NCBI GenBank assembly: GCA_964230195.1
Contig: CAXRGH010000257.1
Span: forward strand, 1 to 51,233
Reading direction: 5' to 3'
Source: CAXRGH01 sp964230195
GTDB lineage: Bacteria; Pseudomonadota; Gammaproteobacteria; Enterobacterales; Alteromonadaceae
DNA length: 51,233 bases
A program made the position numbers and the translations under genes. Shown here piece by piece: positions 24,997-33,920 of the stretch. The first letter of the stretch is position 1. Every line of letters begins with the position of its first letter. The notes beneath the pieces are model-generated. The model worked only from the letters and a program-made list of their open reading frames with translations. It was not told the origin of the DNA and did no database searches.

Positions 24997-25731
24997 ATGT
25001 TAATACCTGCCATTGACCTTATTGATGGTCAAGTCGTTCGTTTGTATCAAGGTGACTACGAACAGAAAACTGAATATGCTAAAAACCCTATTGAACTTGC
25101 GACCTACTACTCCGAAATGGGTGCCAAATGCTTGCATATTGTAGATTTAACCGGTGCCAAAGACACCAGCAAACGTCAACTTGAATTAATCAGTAATATG
25201 GTGAAATCTTCCGACATGATTTTTCAAGCCGGCGGCGGTGTTCGTAACGAAGCCGATGTTCAAGGTCTTTTGTCTGCGGGCGTTGATCGTGTTGTCATTG
25301 GTTCGTTGGCGGCAAAACAACCTGAGTTGGTGAAACAATGGATAGCAACTTATGGAGCTGACGCCATTGTACTCGCCCTTGACGTCAACATTAATGCTAA
25401 TGGCCAGAAAATGATTGCAACTCATGGCTGGCAAGAGGACAGCGGTATAGAGCTTGAGCCTCTTTTGCACGGCTTTGTTGAAGCAGGGGCAAAACATGTT
25501 TTGTGTACCGACATTAGCAAGGACGGCACTCTACAAGGCGCAAATAAAGGGCTCTATGAGTCTATGGTGGAATTATTTCCGACTATTTCTTGGCAAGCCT
25601 CTGGCGGCATAGGTTCCTTAGACGATATTGCGCAATTGAAACCAACGGGTGTTCAAAATGTGATACTTGGGCGTGCATTACTGGAAGGTAAGTTTACCCT
25701 CGACACCGCATTCGACGTGTGGGGTAAGTAA
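24997..25731 (+). CDS. hisA: ProFAR isomerase
   Basis: Amadori isomerisation of 5'-ProFAR to PRFAR. The 244-residue TIM barrel has the two half-barrel signatures: catalytic Asp8 in PAIDLIDGQVVRLYQG and the second Asp in TDISKDGTLQGAN, with phosphate-binding glycines in AGGGVR and SGGIGS. One base separates it from hisH and one from hisF. Confidence 0.98.
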   Translation: MLIPAIDLIDGQVVRLYQGDYEQKTEYAKNPIELATYYSEMGAKCLHIVDLTGAKDTSKRQLELISNMVKSSDMIFQAGGGVRNEADVQGLLSAGVDRVVIGSLAAKQPELVKQWIATYGADAIVLALDVNINANGQKMIATHGWQEDSGIELEPLLHGFVEAGAKHVLCTDISKDGTLQGANKGLYESMVELFPTISWQASGGIGSLDDIAQLKPTGVQNVILGRALLEGKFTLDTAFDVWGK

Positions 25732-25732
25732 T

Positions 25733-26506
25733 ATGTTAGCAAGACGTATTATTCCTTGTTTAGATGTCCGCGATGGGAAGGTAGTTAAAGGGGTGCAATT
25801 TAGAAACCATGAAACTATCGGCGATATCGTTCCGTTAGCAGAGCGTTATGCTAAAGCTGGCGCAGACGAATTGGTGTTTTATGATATTACCGCCTCTAGT
25901 GATCAGCGAGTGGTAGATAAAAGTTGGGTAAGCCGAGTTGCAGAAGTCATTGATATTCCATTTTGTGTCGCCGGCGGTATTAAATCTGTGGAAGATGCAG
26001 GCGAAATTTTATTGATGGGCGCGGATAAAATTTCAATTAACAGTCCAGCGCTTGCTGACCCGAGCTTGATAAAACGTCTTCATGACACGTATGGCCAACA
26101 ATGCGTTGTTGTTGGCATTGATAGCCACTTCAACGTAGAAACCGGGCAATATGAAGTCTATCAATTCACCGGTGACGAGACCAGAACTCAAAAGACCACC
26201 TGGCAGACGGCTGACTGGGTTAACGAGGTTCAACAACAAGGTGCCGGAGAGATTGTCTTAAATTGCATGAATCAAGATGGGGTGCGTCGTGGTTATGATA
26301 TTGAACAGTTAACCCTGATCCGAAACGCTTGTCAGGTACCACTTATCGCTTCTGGCGGTGCTGGGGAAATGTCACACTTTGCCGATGTTTTTAAACAAGC
26401 CGATGTTGATGGTGCACTAGCTGCATCAGTATTTCACAAGTCCATCATTGAAATCGCAGAACTAAAAAACTACCTTCGCTCACACAATATCGAGATGCGC
26501 TCATGA
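25733..26506 (+). CDS. hisF: Imidazole glycerol phosphate synthase, cyclase subunit
   Basis: Uses ammonia from HisH to form imidazole glycerol phosphate and AICAR. The 257-residue TIM barrel has IIPCLDVRDGKVVKGVQF (catalytic Asp), the ammonia-gate region, NCMNQDGVRRGYD with the second catalytic Asp, and AGGIKS and ASGGAG phosphate loops. The open frame extends 22 codons back into hisA, but the ATG at 25733 gives the conserved MLARRIIPCLDV start. It overlaps hisI by four bases. Confidence 0.98.
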   Translation: MLARRIIPCLDVRDGKVVKGVQFRNHETIGDIVPLAERYAKAGADELVFYDITASSDQRVVDKSWVSRVAEVIDIPFCVAGGIKSVEDAGEILLMGADKISINSPALADPSLIKRLHDTYGQQCVVVGIDSHFNVETGQYEVYQFTGDETRTQKTTWQTADWVNEVQQQGAGEIVLNCMNQDGVRRGYDIEQLTLIRNACQVPLIASGGAGEMSHFADVFKQADVDGALAASVFHKSIIEIAELKNYLRSHNIEMRS

Positions 26507-27120
26507 AAATAACACTTGAAAACACCCAATCCATTGCATGGGAAAAAATGGACGAACTAATCCCAGGTATTGTGCAAGATGCTAATTCTGGCAAAGTATT
26601 GATGCAAGGGTTCCTCAATCACGATGCGTTAGTAAAAACCTTAGAAACCGGGCATGTCACGTTTTTCAGTCGGTCTAAACAGCGTCTATGGACTAAGGGA
26701 GAAACCTCGGGGAACACCTTGAATCTAGTCAGTGTTAACAGTGATTGCGACAACGATTCACTGTTAATTTTAGCGCATCCAAACGGCCCAACCTGCCATA
26801 CAGGCAGTGAAACCTGTTGGTTAGACGTAGATTGTGCAGACTATAGTTTTCTCGCACAGCTTGAAACTCTGATTGCAGAGCGCAAAGGGGCTGATGCGGA
26901 CAGCAGTTACACTGCAAAACTCTATGCATCGGGTATCAAGCGTATAGCGCAAAAGGTGGGAGAAGAAGGCGTAGAAACGGCGCTTGCAGCAACCGTTCAA
27001 GACCTTGATGAATTAAAAAATGAAGCAGCGGACCTCATGTACCACTTGATGGTTTTACTTCAAGCGAGTGATTTGTCTATGAAAGACGTTGTCGGTGTAT
27101 TAAGAGAACGTCATAAGTAA
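26503..27120 (+). CDS. hisI: Bifunctional phosphoribosyl-AMP cyclohydrolase / phosphoribosyl-ATP pyrophosphatase
   Basis: Second and third steps of histidine synthesis in one 205-residue polypeptide (HisIE). The N-terminal cyclohydrolase carries KGETSGN and the zinc/magnesium site around NSDCDNDSLL, with further cysteines in GPTCHTG and ETCWLDVDC. The C-terminal MazG-like pyrophosphatase (about 115-205) carries KVGEEGVETALAA and DELKNEAADLMYHLMVLL. It is the last gene of the operon. Confidence 0.97.
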   Translation: MKITLENTQSIAWEKMDELIPGIVQDANSGKVLMQGFLNHDALVKTLETGHVTFFSRSKQRLWTKGETSGNTLNLVSVNSDCDNDSLLILAHPNGPTCHTGSETCWLDVDCADYSFLAQLETLIAERKGADADSSYTAKLYASGIKRIAQKVGEEGVETALAATVQDLDELKNEAADLMYHLMVLLQASDLSMKDVVGVLRERHK

Positions 27121-27435
27121 GTTGTCTGCAGATTGAGCGTTATATCTCTGCTGATAGCGCTCAATTTACTTACCCTCTCCCGTAACTAATAGTTCGAGTT
27201 TATAGCGACTATTCCAGAAATTCTGATGTCGATAAAATCCGGACATCCCTGACTCCACGGGTGGCCTTTTTATTTTATTGATTATTCATTGAATATCTAT
27301 TTCATGTTGCAGATATCAATACTATACTCCTGATTACTCTATCATTTATTGCGATGCTAACTCTTGATCATCAACCTACTTTACTGATTGCCGAGTTGGT
27401 TTCTATTCATTTAATAACAACAAGACGAGTTTGTT
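27121..27435 (+). other. Intergenic region between hisI and glgX
   Basis: This 315-base gap contains the his operon hairpin at 27132-27165 and an AT-rich upstream region for glgX. An imperfect inverted repeat sits at 27288-27320: ATTGAATATCT and AGATATCAAT with one bulged base and a 12-base loop. No small open frame with a ribosome-binding site is convincing here. Confidence 0.6.
27132..27170 (+). terminator. Hairpin after the his operon
   Basis: ATTGAGCGTTAT (27132-27143) pairs with ATAGCGCTCAAT (27154-27165) over 12 positions with one G-U pair. The following T tract is short (TTTACTT), so termination may be partial or the hairpin may protect the 3' end. Confidence 0.6.
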
Positions 27436-29643
27436 ATGTACATTGTAGAATCAGGACGACACTACCCTTTAGGTGCAAAATTTGATGGAAAAGGCACGAA
27501 CTTTGCCATATTTTCAGCGAATGCCACGAAAATAGTGTTATGTCTGTATGATGAGACAGGCAAAATTGAACAACAAAGAATTGTGCTTCCCCAATACACT
27601 AATGAGGTCTGGCACGGATATGTTCCGCACCTGACGCCAGGCATGACCTATGGTTACCGAGTATATGGCCCATACGCACCACACGATGGTCACAGATTCA
27701 ATCCAAACAAACTCCTCATTGATCCCTATGCCCTTCAACTCACAGGTGATATCGAATGGGACAGTTGTCATCTAGGGTTTGACGAATCTCACCACGATAG
27801 TGATCTTGTCATGGATACCGAGGACAATGCGCATGCAATGCCAAAGTGCGTGATCATGGCACCAGACGCAAGAATGCCTCGAGTTCAACAATATGAATCT
27901 ACCGAGCACATCATTTACGAACTTCACGTGAAAGGTTTTAGCCAACTCAATCCTGGTGTCCCAGAGACGTTGAGAGGAACGTACAAAGGACTATCAAGTG
28001 AAGCAAGCATACATTACTTAAAGTCGCTGGGCGTGACCACGGTTGAGTTACTACCTGTACATTTTTTTGCGGACGAACCTTTTGTACAAGAGAAAGGGCT
28101 TTGTAACTATTGGGGTTACAATACCATCAACTTTTTTATTCCGATTGGACGATATGCAAAGCGACATGCCCTATCAGAGTTTAAAGAAATGGTTCAAACA
28201 CTGCATGAAGCTGGATTTGAAGTGCTACTGGATGTTGTCTACAACCACACAGCTGAAGGCAATGAACTTGGCCCCACTTTCAGCTTCAAAGGTATTGATA
28301 ACGCCTCCTACTATCAGCTCAAACACAATGATAAGCGTTATTACATCAATCATACAGGGTGCGGTAATACTCTAAACATTGAGCATCCTCGTGTTTTGCA
28401 ACTCGTGATGGATAGTCTTCGCTATTGGGTTGAGTATATGGGTGTTGATGGATTTCGTTTTGATTTAGCCAGTGCTCTCGGCCGAGAGCGGGATGGTTTT
28501 GATAAGTACAGTGCGTTTTTTAAAGCCATTAACCAAGATCCTGTTTTGAGCAGTATCAAACTCATTGCTGAACCATGGGACATTGGGATGGGGGGATACC
28601 AGCTAGGCAACTTCCCCGTTAATTGGAATGAGTGGAATGATCGATTTAGAGACACCATTCGTCAATTCTGGCGCGGTGACAGCGGTAAAATATCAGAGCT
28701 TGCCAAGCGACTTCATGGATCGAGCGATATTTTTGAGCATCACGGGCGTCGCCCCGCTGCTAGTATTAATTTCATCACCGCCCACGACGGCTTCACCTTG
28801 GCTGACCTCACCCAATATAACGACAAACACAATGAAGCAAACCTTGAGGATAACAGAGACGGTCATGGGTGTAATTATAGCTATAACTTTGGCGTTGAAG
28901 GCCCTACAGATGACCAACAAATCATTGCCAAAAGAGAGCAACAGCAGCGTAATCTATTAACCACACTGCTCGTAGCCCAAGGTACTCCGATGCTCCTCGC
29001 AGGTGACGAACGGAACAATTCACAACTGGGAAATAACAACGCTTATTGCCAAGATAATGAAATTTCTTGGTTGGATTGGGATTCTCACGACAGCGCAGAT
29101 AGGCTATTTGAGTTCACTCAGTTTTTACTCCAATTTAGAAAACGTCATCCATTATTAAACAGGCATGATTATCAACATGGAACCGTTCACAATCATATGG
29201 GATTACCTGACATTTGTTGGTTAAATCCTGATGGATATCTGATGGAGCAACAGGAATGGGATGATGCTGATAACAAATCCTTTGCCATGCTTCTCAACAA
29301 GTTAACGTCAGACAATATCGCGCCAAGCGGAATACAGGACGATACACTATTAATCATCTTTAACGGTGACGAAAAAGCGGTCCAATATCGACTTCCTGAT
29401 ATTCCTTGCGATTGGGTGCTTGAGGTTGACACTATGAAGACACAGCAAAGCAGTCATCCGCTTCAATCGTCAAGTGATACCAAACTGACAGTGACGGGAA
29501 AAAGTTGTGTCATCATCACCGGAAAATATCAGGTCAATACTCATCAGTGCGATTTAACACGGCCAATCAACGAATTACGTCCCAACAGTGAAGATGTCTC
29601 ACTAACAATCGACACCAAAGACGAGGATTCATCCCGTGAATGA
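27436..29643 (+). CDS. glgX: Glycogen debranching enzyme GlgX (isoamylase type)
   Basis: Hydrolyses alpha-1,6 branches of phosphorylase-trimmed glycogen, releasing malto-oligosaccharides for MalQ. An N-terminal CBM48/early-set domain (about 1-110, with LGAKFDGKGTNFAIFSANA) precedes the GH13 barrel. Catalytic residues appear as Asp in GFRFDLASALGRE, Glu in IAEPWDIG and Asp in TAHDGFTLADL. At 735 residues it is about 75 longer than E. coli GlgX; the excess includes an unrecognised hydrophilic tail after about 690 (Ser/Thr/Asp-rich, ending DEDSSRE). It overlaps malQ by eight bases. Confidence 0.95.
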   Translation: MYIVESGRHYPLGAKFDGKGTNFAIFSANATKIVLCLYDETGKIEQQRIVLPQYTNEVWHGYVPHLTPGMTYGYRVYGPYAPHDGHRFNPNKLLIDPYALQLTGDIEWDSCHLGFDESHHDSDLVMDTEDNAHAMPKCVIMAPDARMPRVQQYESTEHIIYELHVKGFSQLNPGVPETLRGTYKGLSSEASIHYLKSLGVTTVELLPVHFFADEPFVQEKGLCNYWGYNTINFFIPIGRYAKRHALSEFKEMVQTLHEAGFEVLLDVVYNHTAEGNELGPTFSFKGIDNASYYQLKHNDKRYYINHTGCGNTLNIEHPRVLQLVMDSLRYWVEYMGVDGFRFDLASALGRERDGFDKYSAFFKAINQDPVLSSIKLIAEPWDIGMGGYQLGNFPVNWNEWNDRFRDTIRQFWRGDSGKISELAKRLHGSSDIFEHHGRRPAASINFITAHDGFTLADLTQYNDKHNEANLEDNRDGHGCNYSYNFGVEGPTDDQQIIAKREQQQRNLLTTLLVAQGTPMLLAGDERNNSQLGNNNAYCQDNEISWLDWDSHDSADRLFEFTQFLLQFRKRHPLLNRHDYQHGTVHNHMGLPDICWLNPDGYLMEQQEWDDADNKSFAMLLNKLTSDNIAPSGIQDDTLLIIFNGDEKAVQYRLPDIPCDWVLEVDTMKTQQSSHPLQSSSDTKLTVTGKSCVIITGKYQVNTHQCDLTRPINELRPNSEDVSLTIDTKDEDSSRE

Positions 29644-31786
29644 GTTAAATAATATCGCCCGTTCCGTTGGCATGCATGACAGTTACACTAGCTGCAATGG
29701 TGAACATATTCCGTTAAATCAGCAGTCTCGAGATGCGATACTCGCAGCTATGGGGCTACCAAAAGCAGTGTCTCAAAACTCGACTATTGATTGCAGAGAT
29801 TTCGAATCACCTTTAAAAGCACTTTATTTTATAACTGAGAACAGCGAACAGCACTGCATAAGTTTTGCATTCCCTAGCAAGCAAAAACTGTCTTCAGGCA
29901 ACATGACATTCACCTTAAACAACAAGAACACGGTGGCAACAACCTATCATTATGTTCCTTCTGAACAATGGCGAATCACTGAAGTCTCTGAGCAACCAGA
30001 TAAAAGTCGTTGCATGATTGAGATTCAGGTACCCCCATTGCAACTGGGGTATTGGACAATCGAGTTAACTATTGATAATCACCATTGGGAGTCAGACGTC
30101 GCTGTCACCCCTGAAAAATGTCACTCTCTGTCAGATACAAAAAAGCAATGGGGTATTGCCTGTCAAATATACAGCCTAAGAAGCCAAGATGATTGGGGAA
30201 TTGGTAGCTTTACAGAGCTAAAGTCGTTCGCAGAGCATGCTGCGATGCACGGATGTGATACCATAGGGATCAACCCGATCCATCCACTTTACTGGTCAGC
30301 TCCAGAACATTTTAGCCCCTACTCACCTTCCACTCGACTATTCATCAACCCCATTTATATTGATATTAAAAGGGTTCCAGGTTTCGACAAAAATACCGTT
30401 GCACAGTCACTTACCGAATCTGATCAAGTGAAGCGATTACGGCAACAATCATTAGTGGATTATCATCAGGTAACGGAGCTCAAAGACGCAGCATTGACAA
30501 GCCTATTTGCAGATTTTGAACATCACGCCAGCCAGACAGACCATGATGCTTTTGCACAATTTTGTGAAGATGAAGGGCAAGAACTCGGACACTTTGCACT
30601 GTTTAATGCCATGTTTGAGCACTTTTGGTCTTCTGAGGCTCAATTTGGATGGCAACAATGGCCTGATGCGTACCGCGATCCTGAACACCCTGAAGTGAAA
30701 AAGTTTGCCGTTCAGCATCAATTGCGTATCCGTTACTACCAGTTCTTACAATGGATTGCTCACTGTCAGTTGTCCGAAATACAAACAACGTGTCGTGCAC
30801 ATAAGATGAAGACGGGGTTATATATTGACCTAGCCGTTGGCTGCCATGATGCTGGTTCTGAAGTCTGGTCACAGCCATCTCAGTTTGTGCTCGGTGCTTC
30901 TGTAGGTGCACCGCCCGACCCTCTTAGTGCAATGGGCCAGAGTTGGGGCTTGCCTCCATACAATCCTGAACAAATGAAACTGACTGGATATCGTCAATTC
31001 CGCAGAATATTAGCGTTTAACATGCGCTATGGAGGCGCGATTCGAATCGACCATATTCTCGGCTACATGCGTCAATTCTGGGTTCCACCCGGCATGAAAG
31101 CCACAGACGGTGTGTACATGACATACCCAATGGATGAATTATTTTCCCTCATCGCACTCGAATCTCAACTCAATCAATGTGTTGTGATTGGTGAAGATCT
31201 TGGAACAGTACCCGATGGTTTTTCAGACAAACTCAGACAGTACGGTATATTGTCGTATAAAGTGTTGTTATTTGAACGTTGGGAGTCTGGGTTATTTAAA
31301 CAACCCAAGATGTATGAAAGTGAATCTATGGTCACAGGTTCAACTCATGATTTACCAACGATACGCAGTTGGTGGGAAGGTAATGACCTGCTATGGCGAG
31401 AAAGATTAGCCCTATATCCTGAAAGCCAAATGGCATCTTTAGAGCAACAAGCTCGATTAGACGACCGTCAAATGTTATTGGACGCACTGCTTTTTGAAGG
31501 AGTATTGGAGCAACATCAATCCCCTCTTCAGACACCTCCATTGATAAATCAAACTTTTAACACGGCAGTGCAGTGCTACCTTGCCATGGCGAACAGCCAA
31601 TTGCAGATGATCCCCCTAGAAGATCTCCTGTGTTTACAAGAACAAGTGAATATTCCCGGTACAGTGTCCGAACATCCCAACTGGCGCAGACGACTTCCGT
31701 TATCCGTTGAAAAACTATGGCAATCAGCCGACGTTAAATCGTTGGTACAACAGGTTGATAAGATTAGAAAACAGTGTTCCTTTTGA
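29636..31786 (+). CDS. malQ: 4-alpha-glucanotransferase (amylomaltase)
   Basis: Transfers glucan segments between maltodextrins, recycling the short oligosaccharides released by GlgX and GlgP. The 716-residue GH77 enzyme has an N-terminal beta-rich extension (about 1-165) as in E. coli MalQ (694 residues). The catalytic residues are Asp in IRIDHILGYMRQFWVPPG, Glu in VIGEDLGTVPDG and Asp in GSTHDLPTIRSWWEG. The start is GTG at 29636 within the end of glgX, with GAGGA eight bases upstream; the nearby ATG at 29640 is out of frame. No sugar-sensing regulator is adjacent. Confidence 0.94.
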   Translation: MNELNNIARSVGMHDSYTSCNGEHIPLNQQSRDAILAAMGLPKAVSQNSTIDCRDFESPLKALYFITENSEQHCISFAFPSKQKLSSGNMTFTLNNKNTVATTYHYVPSEQWRITEVSEQPDKSRCMIEIQVPPLQLGYWTIELTIDNHHWESDVAVTPEKCHSLSDTKKQWGIACQIYSLRSQDDWGIGSFTELKSFAEHAAMHGCDTIGINPIHPLYWSAPEHFSPYSPSTRLFINPIYIDIKRVPGFDKNTVAQSLTESDQVKRLRQQSLVDYHQVTELKDAALTSLFADFEHHASQTDHDAFAQFCEDEGQELGHFALFNAMFEHFWSSEAQFGWQQWPDAYRDPEHPEVKKFAVQHQLRIRYYQFLQWIAHCQLSEIQTTCRAHKMKTGLYIDLAVGCHDAGSEVWSQPSQFVLGASVGAPPDPLSAMGQSWGLPPYNPEQMKLTGYRQFRRILAFNMRYGGAIRIDHILGYMRQFWVPPGMKATDGVYMTYPMDELFSLIALESQLNQCVVIGEDLGTVPDGFSDKLRQYGILSYKVLLFERWESGLFKQPKMYESESMVTGSTHDLPTIRSWWEGNDLLWRERLALYPESQMASLEQQARLDDRQMLLDALLFEGVLEQHQSPLQTPPLINQTFNTAVQCYLAMANSQLQMIPLEDLLCLQEQVNIPGTVSEHPNWRRRLPLSVEKLWQSADVKSLVQQVDKIRKQCSF

Positions 31787-31926
31787 CATACTCCCACGCA
31801 ACAAGCTGCTGGGCTTTTCGCCGTTTTAGTAAAAAACACATAAAATGATTCGACGTTGCAGTACTCATCAGCACCCAGAGCTTTGGTATAGTACAATGCC
31901 TTGCATACTGTGACACCATGCTTGGT

Positions 31927-32080
31927 TCAACTCATCTCAATAACAGCCAAACGTGAACACTTTGAGATTAGCTTGGCAGGAAAAGCAAACCAGTCACGAA
32001 AAGTATCGGTTACTTGGTTGCCATTGTGTATAAAAAATATAGGAAGCCTGAAAATGCACAAACGCCTACAATGACGATTG
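31927..32080 (-). other. Open stretch resembling a protein C-terminus, possible gene remnant
   Basis: On the minus strand, in a different frame from the small membrane-protein gene, an open stretch ends with the residues DWFAFPAKLISKCSRLAVIE, then Met-Ser and a TGA. The basic, hydrophobic pattern recalls the last residues of some DDE transposases, but this is an impression from sequence character only. There is no start codon with a ribosome-binding site. It may be chance. Confidence 0.18.
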
Positions 32081-32198
32081 CCATCAATGGTTTCGATTTT
32101 CCCAATGAATCCAATAAAGCAACGTCTGTTTGCATTCGAATGAAATCACCAGGATCATTAGAGTTATCTAATTTAGACTTGTTGTTTTTCTGTTTCAC
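32010..32198 (-). CDS. Possible small single-span membrane protein
   Basis: I do not recognise this 62-residue frame. Residues 1-36 are hydrophilic and charged (starts MKQKNNKSKLDNS). Residues 37-58 are one hydrophobic segment (PLMAIVIVGVCAFSGFLYFL) and the tail is short, giving a likely C-terminally anchored inner-membrane protein. It begins with GTG, preceded by AGAGG at a suitable distance, which is the main reason to accept it. It lies downstream of glgA in the same orientation, about 180 bases after the glgA stop. Confidence 0.4.
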   Translation of the reverse strand: MKQKNNKSKLDNSNDPGDFIRMQTDVALLDSLGKSKPLMAIVIVGVCAFSGFLYFLYTMATK

Positions 32199-32225
32199 GA
32201 AACTACCTCTTCTTTATATACCCCT

Positions 32226-32369
32226 TCAATTATGAGCTCGACAATGCATTGAGAAAATGATGCTTGCCTCAGGATTGAGATTACCAGCTGCCCAAGGAAG
32301 TAACTCAATCGATGGGTGGTAGAATGTGCCCTTGCTCTTGGGCTCAATACCAAAGCGAATCTTCTCTGG
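32226..32369 (-). other. Open stretch in the glgA frame beyond its stop codons
   Basis: After the glgA TGA and a second in-frame TAG, the same frame stays open for 47 codons, beginning PEKIRFGIEPKSKG and ending MHCRAHN before TGA. Its composition looks protein-like, but it has no start codon near its beginning. It could be a decayed gene end or chance. Confidence 0.18.
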
Positions 32370-32378
32370 CTACGCTTC

Positions 32379-33908
32379 TCAGTGATACAACTCGTCGATA
32401 TAGCGTTTCATAGAATCGGACCACAGAAAGCGGGAATCTAAGGCATGCTTCACCATATTATCCCACGTCGGCGTATTGAACGTTTGCAATGCTCTCTCTA
32501 CACACAAGACCATTTCATCCGCTTGATGAGCTAAGTTTTCACCATTGAATATAAAACCGTTGTAACCGTCTACAATCGTATCTTTCAGACCACCCACACC
32601 ATGAACAATACAAGGCTGTCCGGCTCTGAGAGCCATCATTTGGCTAATACCACAGGGTTCAAATGAACTAGGCATCAAGAACATATCACCTAAATCATAG
32701 AGGTCGTCAGAAAGTTTTGGGTTATAGCCGTTGATAAACAGAAAGTTATCATGACGAGCCATATGTTGTGTAATTTCAAATTCAAGGTTTGCATCACCGC
32801 TGCCCATCATGACTAAACTTGCTTTTGACTTCTCGAGTAATTTTAAAATCCGATCAAGTGCTGTGCCGTTACTGTTCCTTTGTTTCAATAACAGTGCTTT
32901 TTGATCCGTCAAGCGTCCAATACTGGTCATCATGGGGCCTGCTGGTAGCTCCTCTAACCATGCAAGTGCTCTTCTATGCGCTAAATACTGAGACGTTTTT
33001 ACCATTGGCGATTTCGCCATCCATTGAATAATGTGATAGTCGGTTTCTTGAAGAAAGTCAGTATGATTAACGGATGTCGCATTTCTTTCAGCGTACTCAC
33101 AACCATTTAAAATCCCGACAATCTTTCCACGGTGTTGATTTAGCAGAGCCTCTAGCCCCTCACCACCAAAATAGCCTTCGGCAATATTACTTGGACGCAA
33201 AACTTCTTCAGCATAGGTAGGTGAGACTAAATGCAGTTTGTCACACAAATTGATGGCAGCGGCAACCGGGTTATAGCAGTCGGGATATCTTGGGTCGCAT
33301 AGCACCTGACCATTATATCCAATATTCGGAAACCAATGTTCAAAACTTGATGCATCACCTTTAAATGGGCGAATACCTTGCAACGCAATGTTATGAACCG
33401 TGTACACGGTTCTTAGGGTCATCAATACCTGATACTTTTGATCGAACTCAATTAACGACGCGATTGTCGCTGCATGCCAATCATGCAAGTGGAGTACGTC
33501 GGGTTTTTGTGGCATTTTGGTTAACCATTCACATACCGCAACTGAGAATAAGGCATACTTATTAGCGTCGGTGGCAAATGGCCTGTGATGATCGTCGTCA
33601 CAATACACTGAACCATGTTGTGAGAATAACGGGTGAGACAACAACCATTGTGTCGCCTCACCTGCTGTCTCTGATGGCAGCTTGAACAGCTCAACCTGTT
33701 CTGGTCGTCCGCAGAATCCAACAAATAACGACATGACCCACTCTGCATTGCCCGTTCGGTGAAGATCAAAATAATCGGGTACTACAACATCAACCTCAAC
33801 ACCTTGAACAACAAGGGCTTTAGGAACATCTCGCAGTACATCACCAATACCACCAACTTTAAAGCCAGGAAGCGCATCGTTCTCAGATGCCACCATTAAA
33901 ACCCGCAT
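32379..33908 (-). CDS. glgA: Glycogen synthase (ADP-glucose type)
   Basis: GT5-family synthase that extends alpha-1,4-glucan chains from ADP-glucose. The 509-residue protein has the N-terminal substrate loop FKVGGIGDV, HLHDWHAAT, YTVHNIALQG and the C-terminal catalytic Glu region PSSFEPCGISQMMALRAG, then VHGVGGLKDTI. The usual family motif EPCGLTQL reads EPCGISQM here, a conservative change. An ATG at 33908 with AAGGAG seven bases upstream is chosen over the upstream TTG. It is the last gene of the minus-strand glycogen operon, 12 bases after glgC. Confidence 0.95.
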   Translation of the reverse strand: MRVLMVASENDALPGFKVGGIGDVLRDVPKALVVQGVEVDVVVPDYFDLHRTGNAEWVMSLFVGFCGRPEQVELFKLPSETAGEATQWLLSHPLFSQHGSVYCDDDHHRPFATDANKYALFSVAVCEWLTKMPQKPDVLHLHDWHAATIASLIEFDQKYQVLMTLRTVYTVHNIALQGIRPFKGDASSFEHWFPNIGYNGQVLCDPRYPDCYNPVAAAINLCDKLHLVSPTYAEEVLRPSNIAEGYFGGEGLEALLNQHRGKIVGILNGCEYAERNATSVNHTDFLQETDYHIIQWMAKSPMVKTSQYLAHRRALAWLEELPAGPMMTSIGRLTDQKALLLKQRNSNGTALDRILKLLEKSKASLVMMGSGDANLEFEITQHMARHDNFLFINGYNPKLSDDLYDLGDMFLMPSSFEPCGISQMMALRAGQPCIVHGVGGLKDTIVDGYNGFIFNGENLAHQADEMVLCVERALQTFNTPTWDNMVKHALDSRFLWSDSMKRYIDELYH

Positions 33909-33920
33909 TAACAAACTCCT

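Larger units (their letters stand above)
31787..32378. other. Gap between converging malQ and glgA arms
   Basis: This 592-base region separates the two converging glycogen arms. It contains one plausible small membrane-protein gene on the minus strand. Two further open stretches on the same strand read like fragments of longer proteins (31927 to about 32080 and 32226-32369). No strong bidirectional terminator is visible, which is odd for converging operons. Confidence 0.5.
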
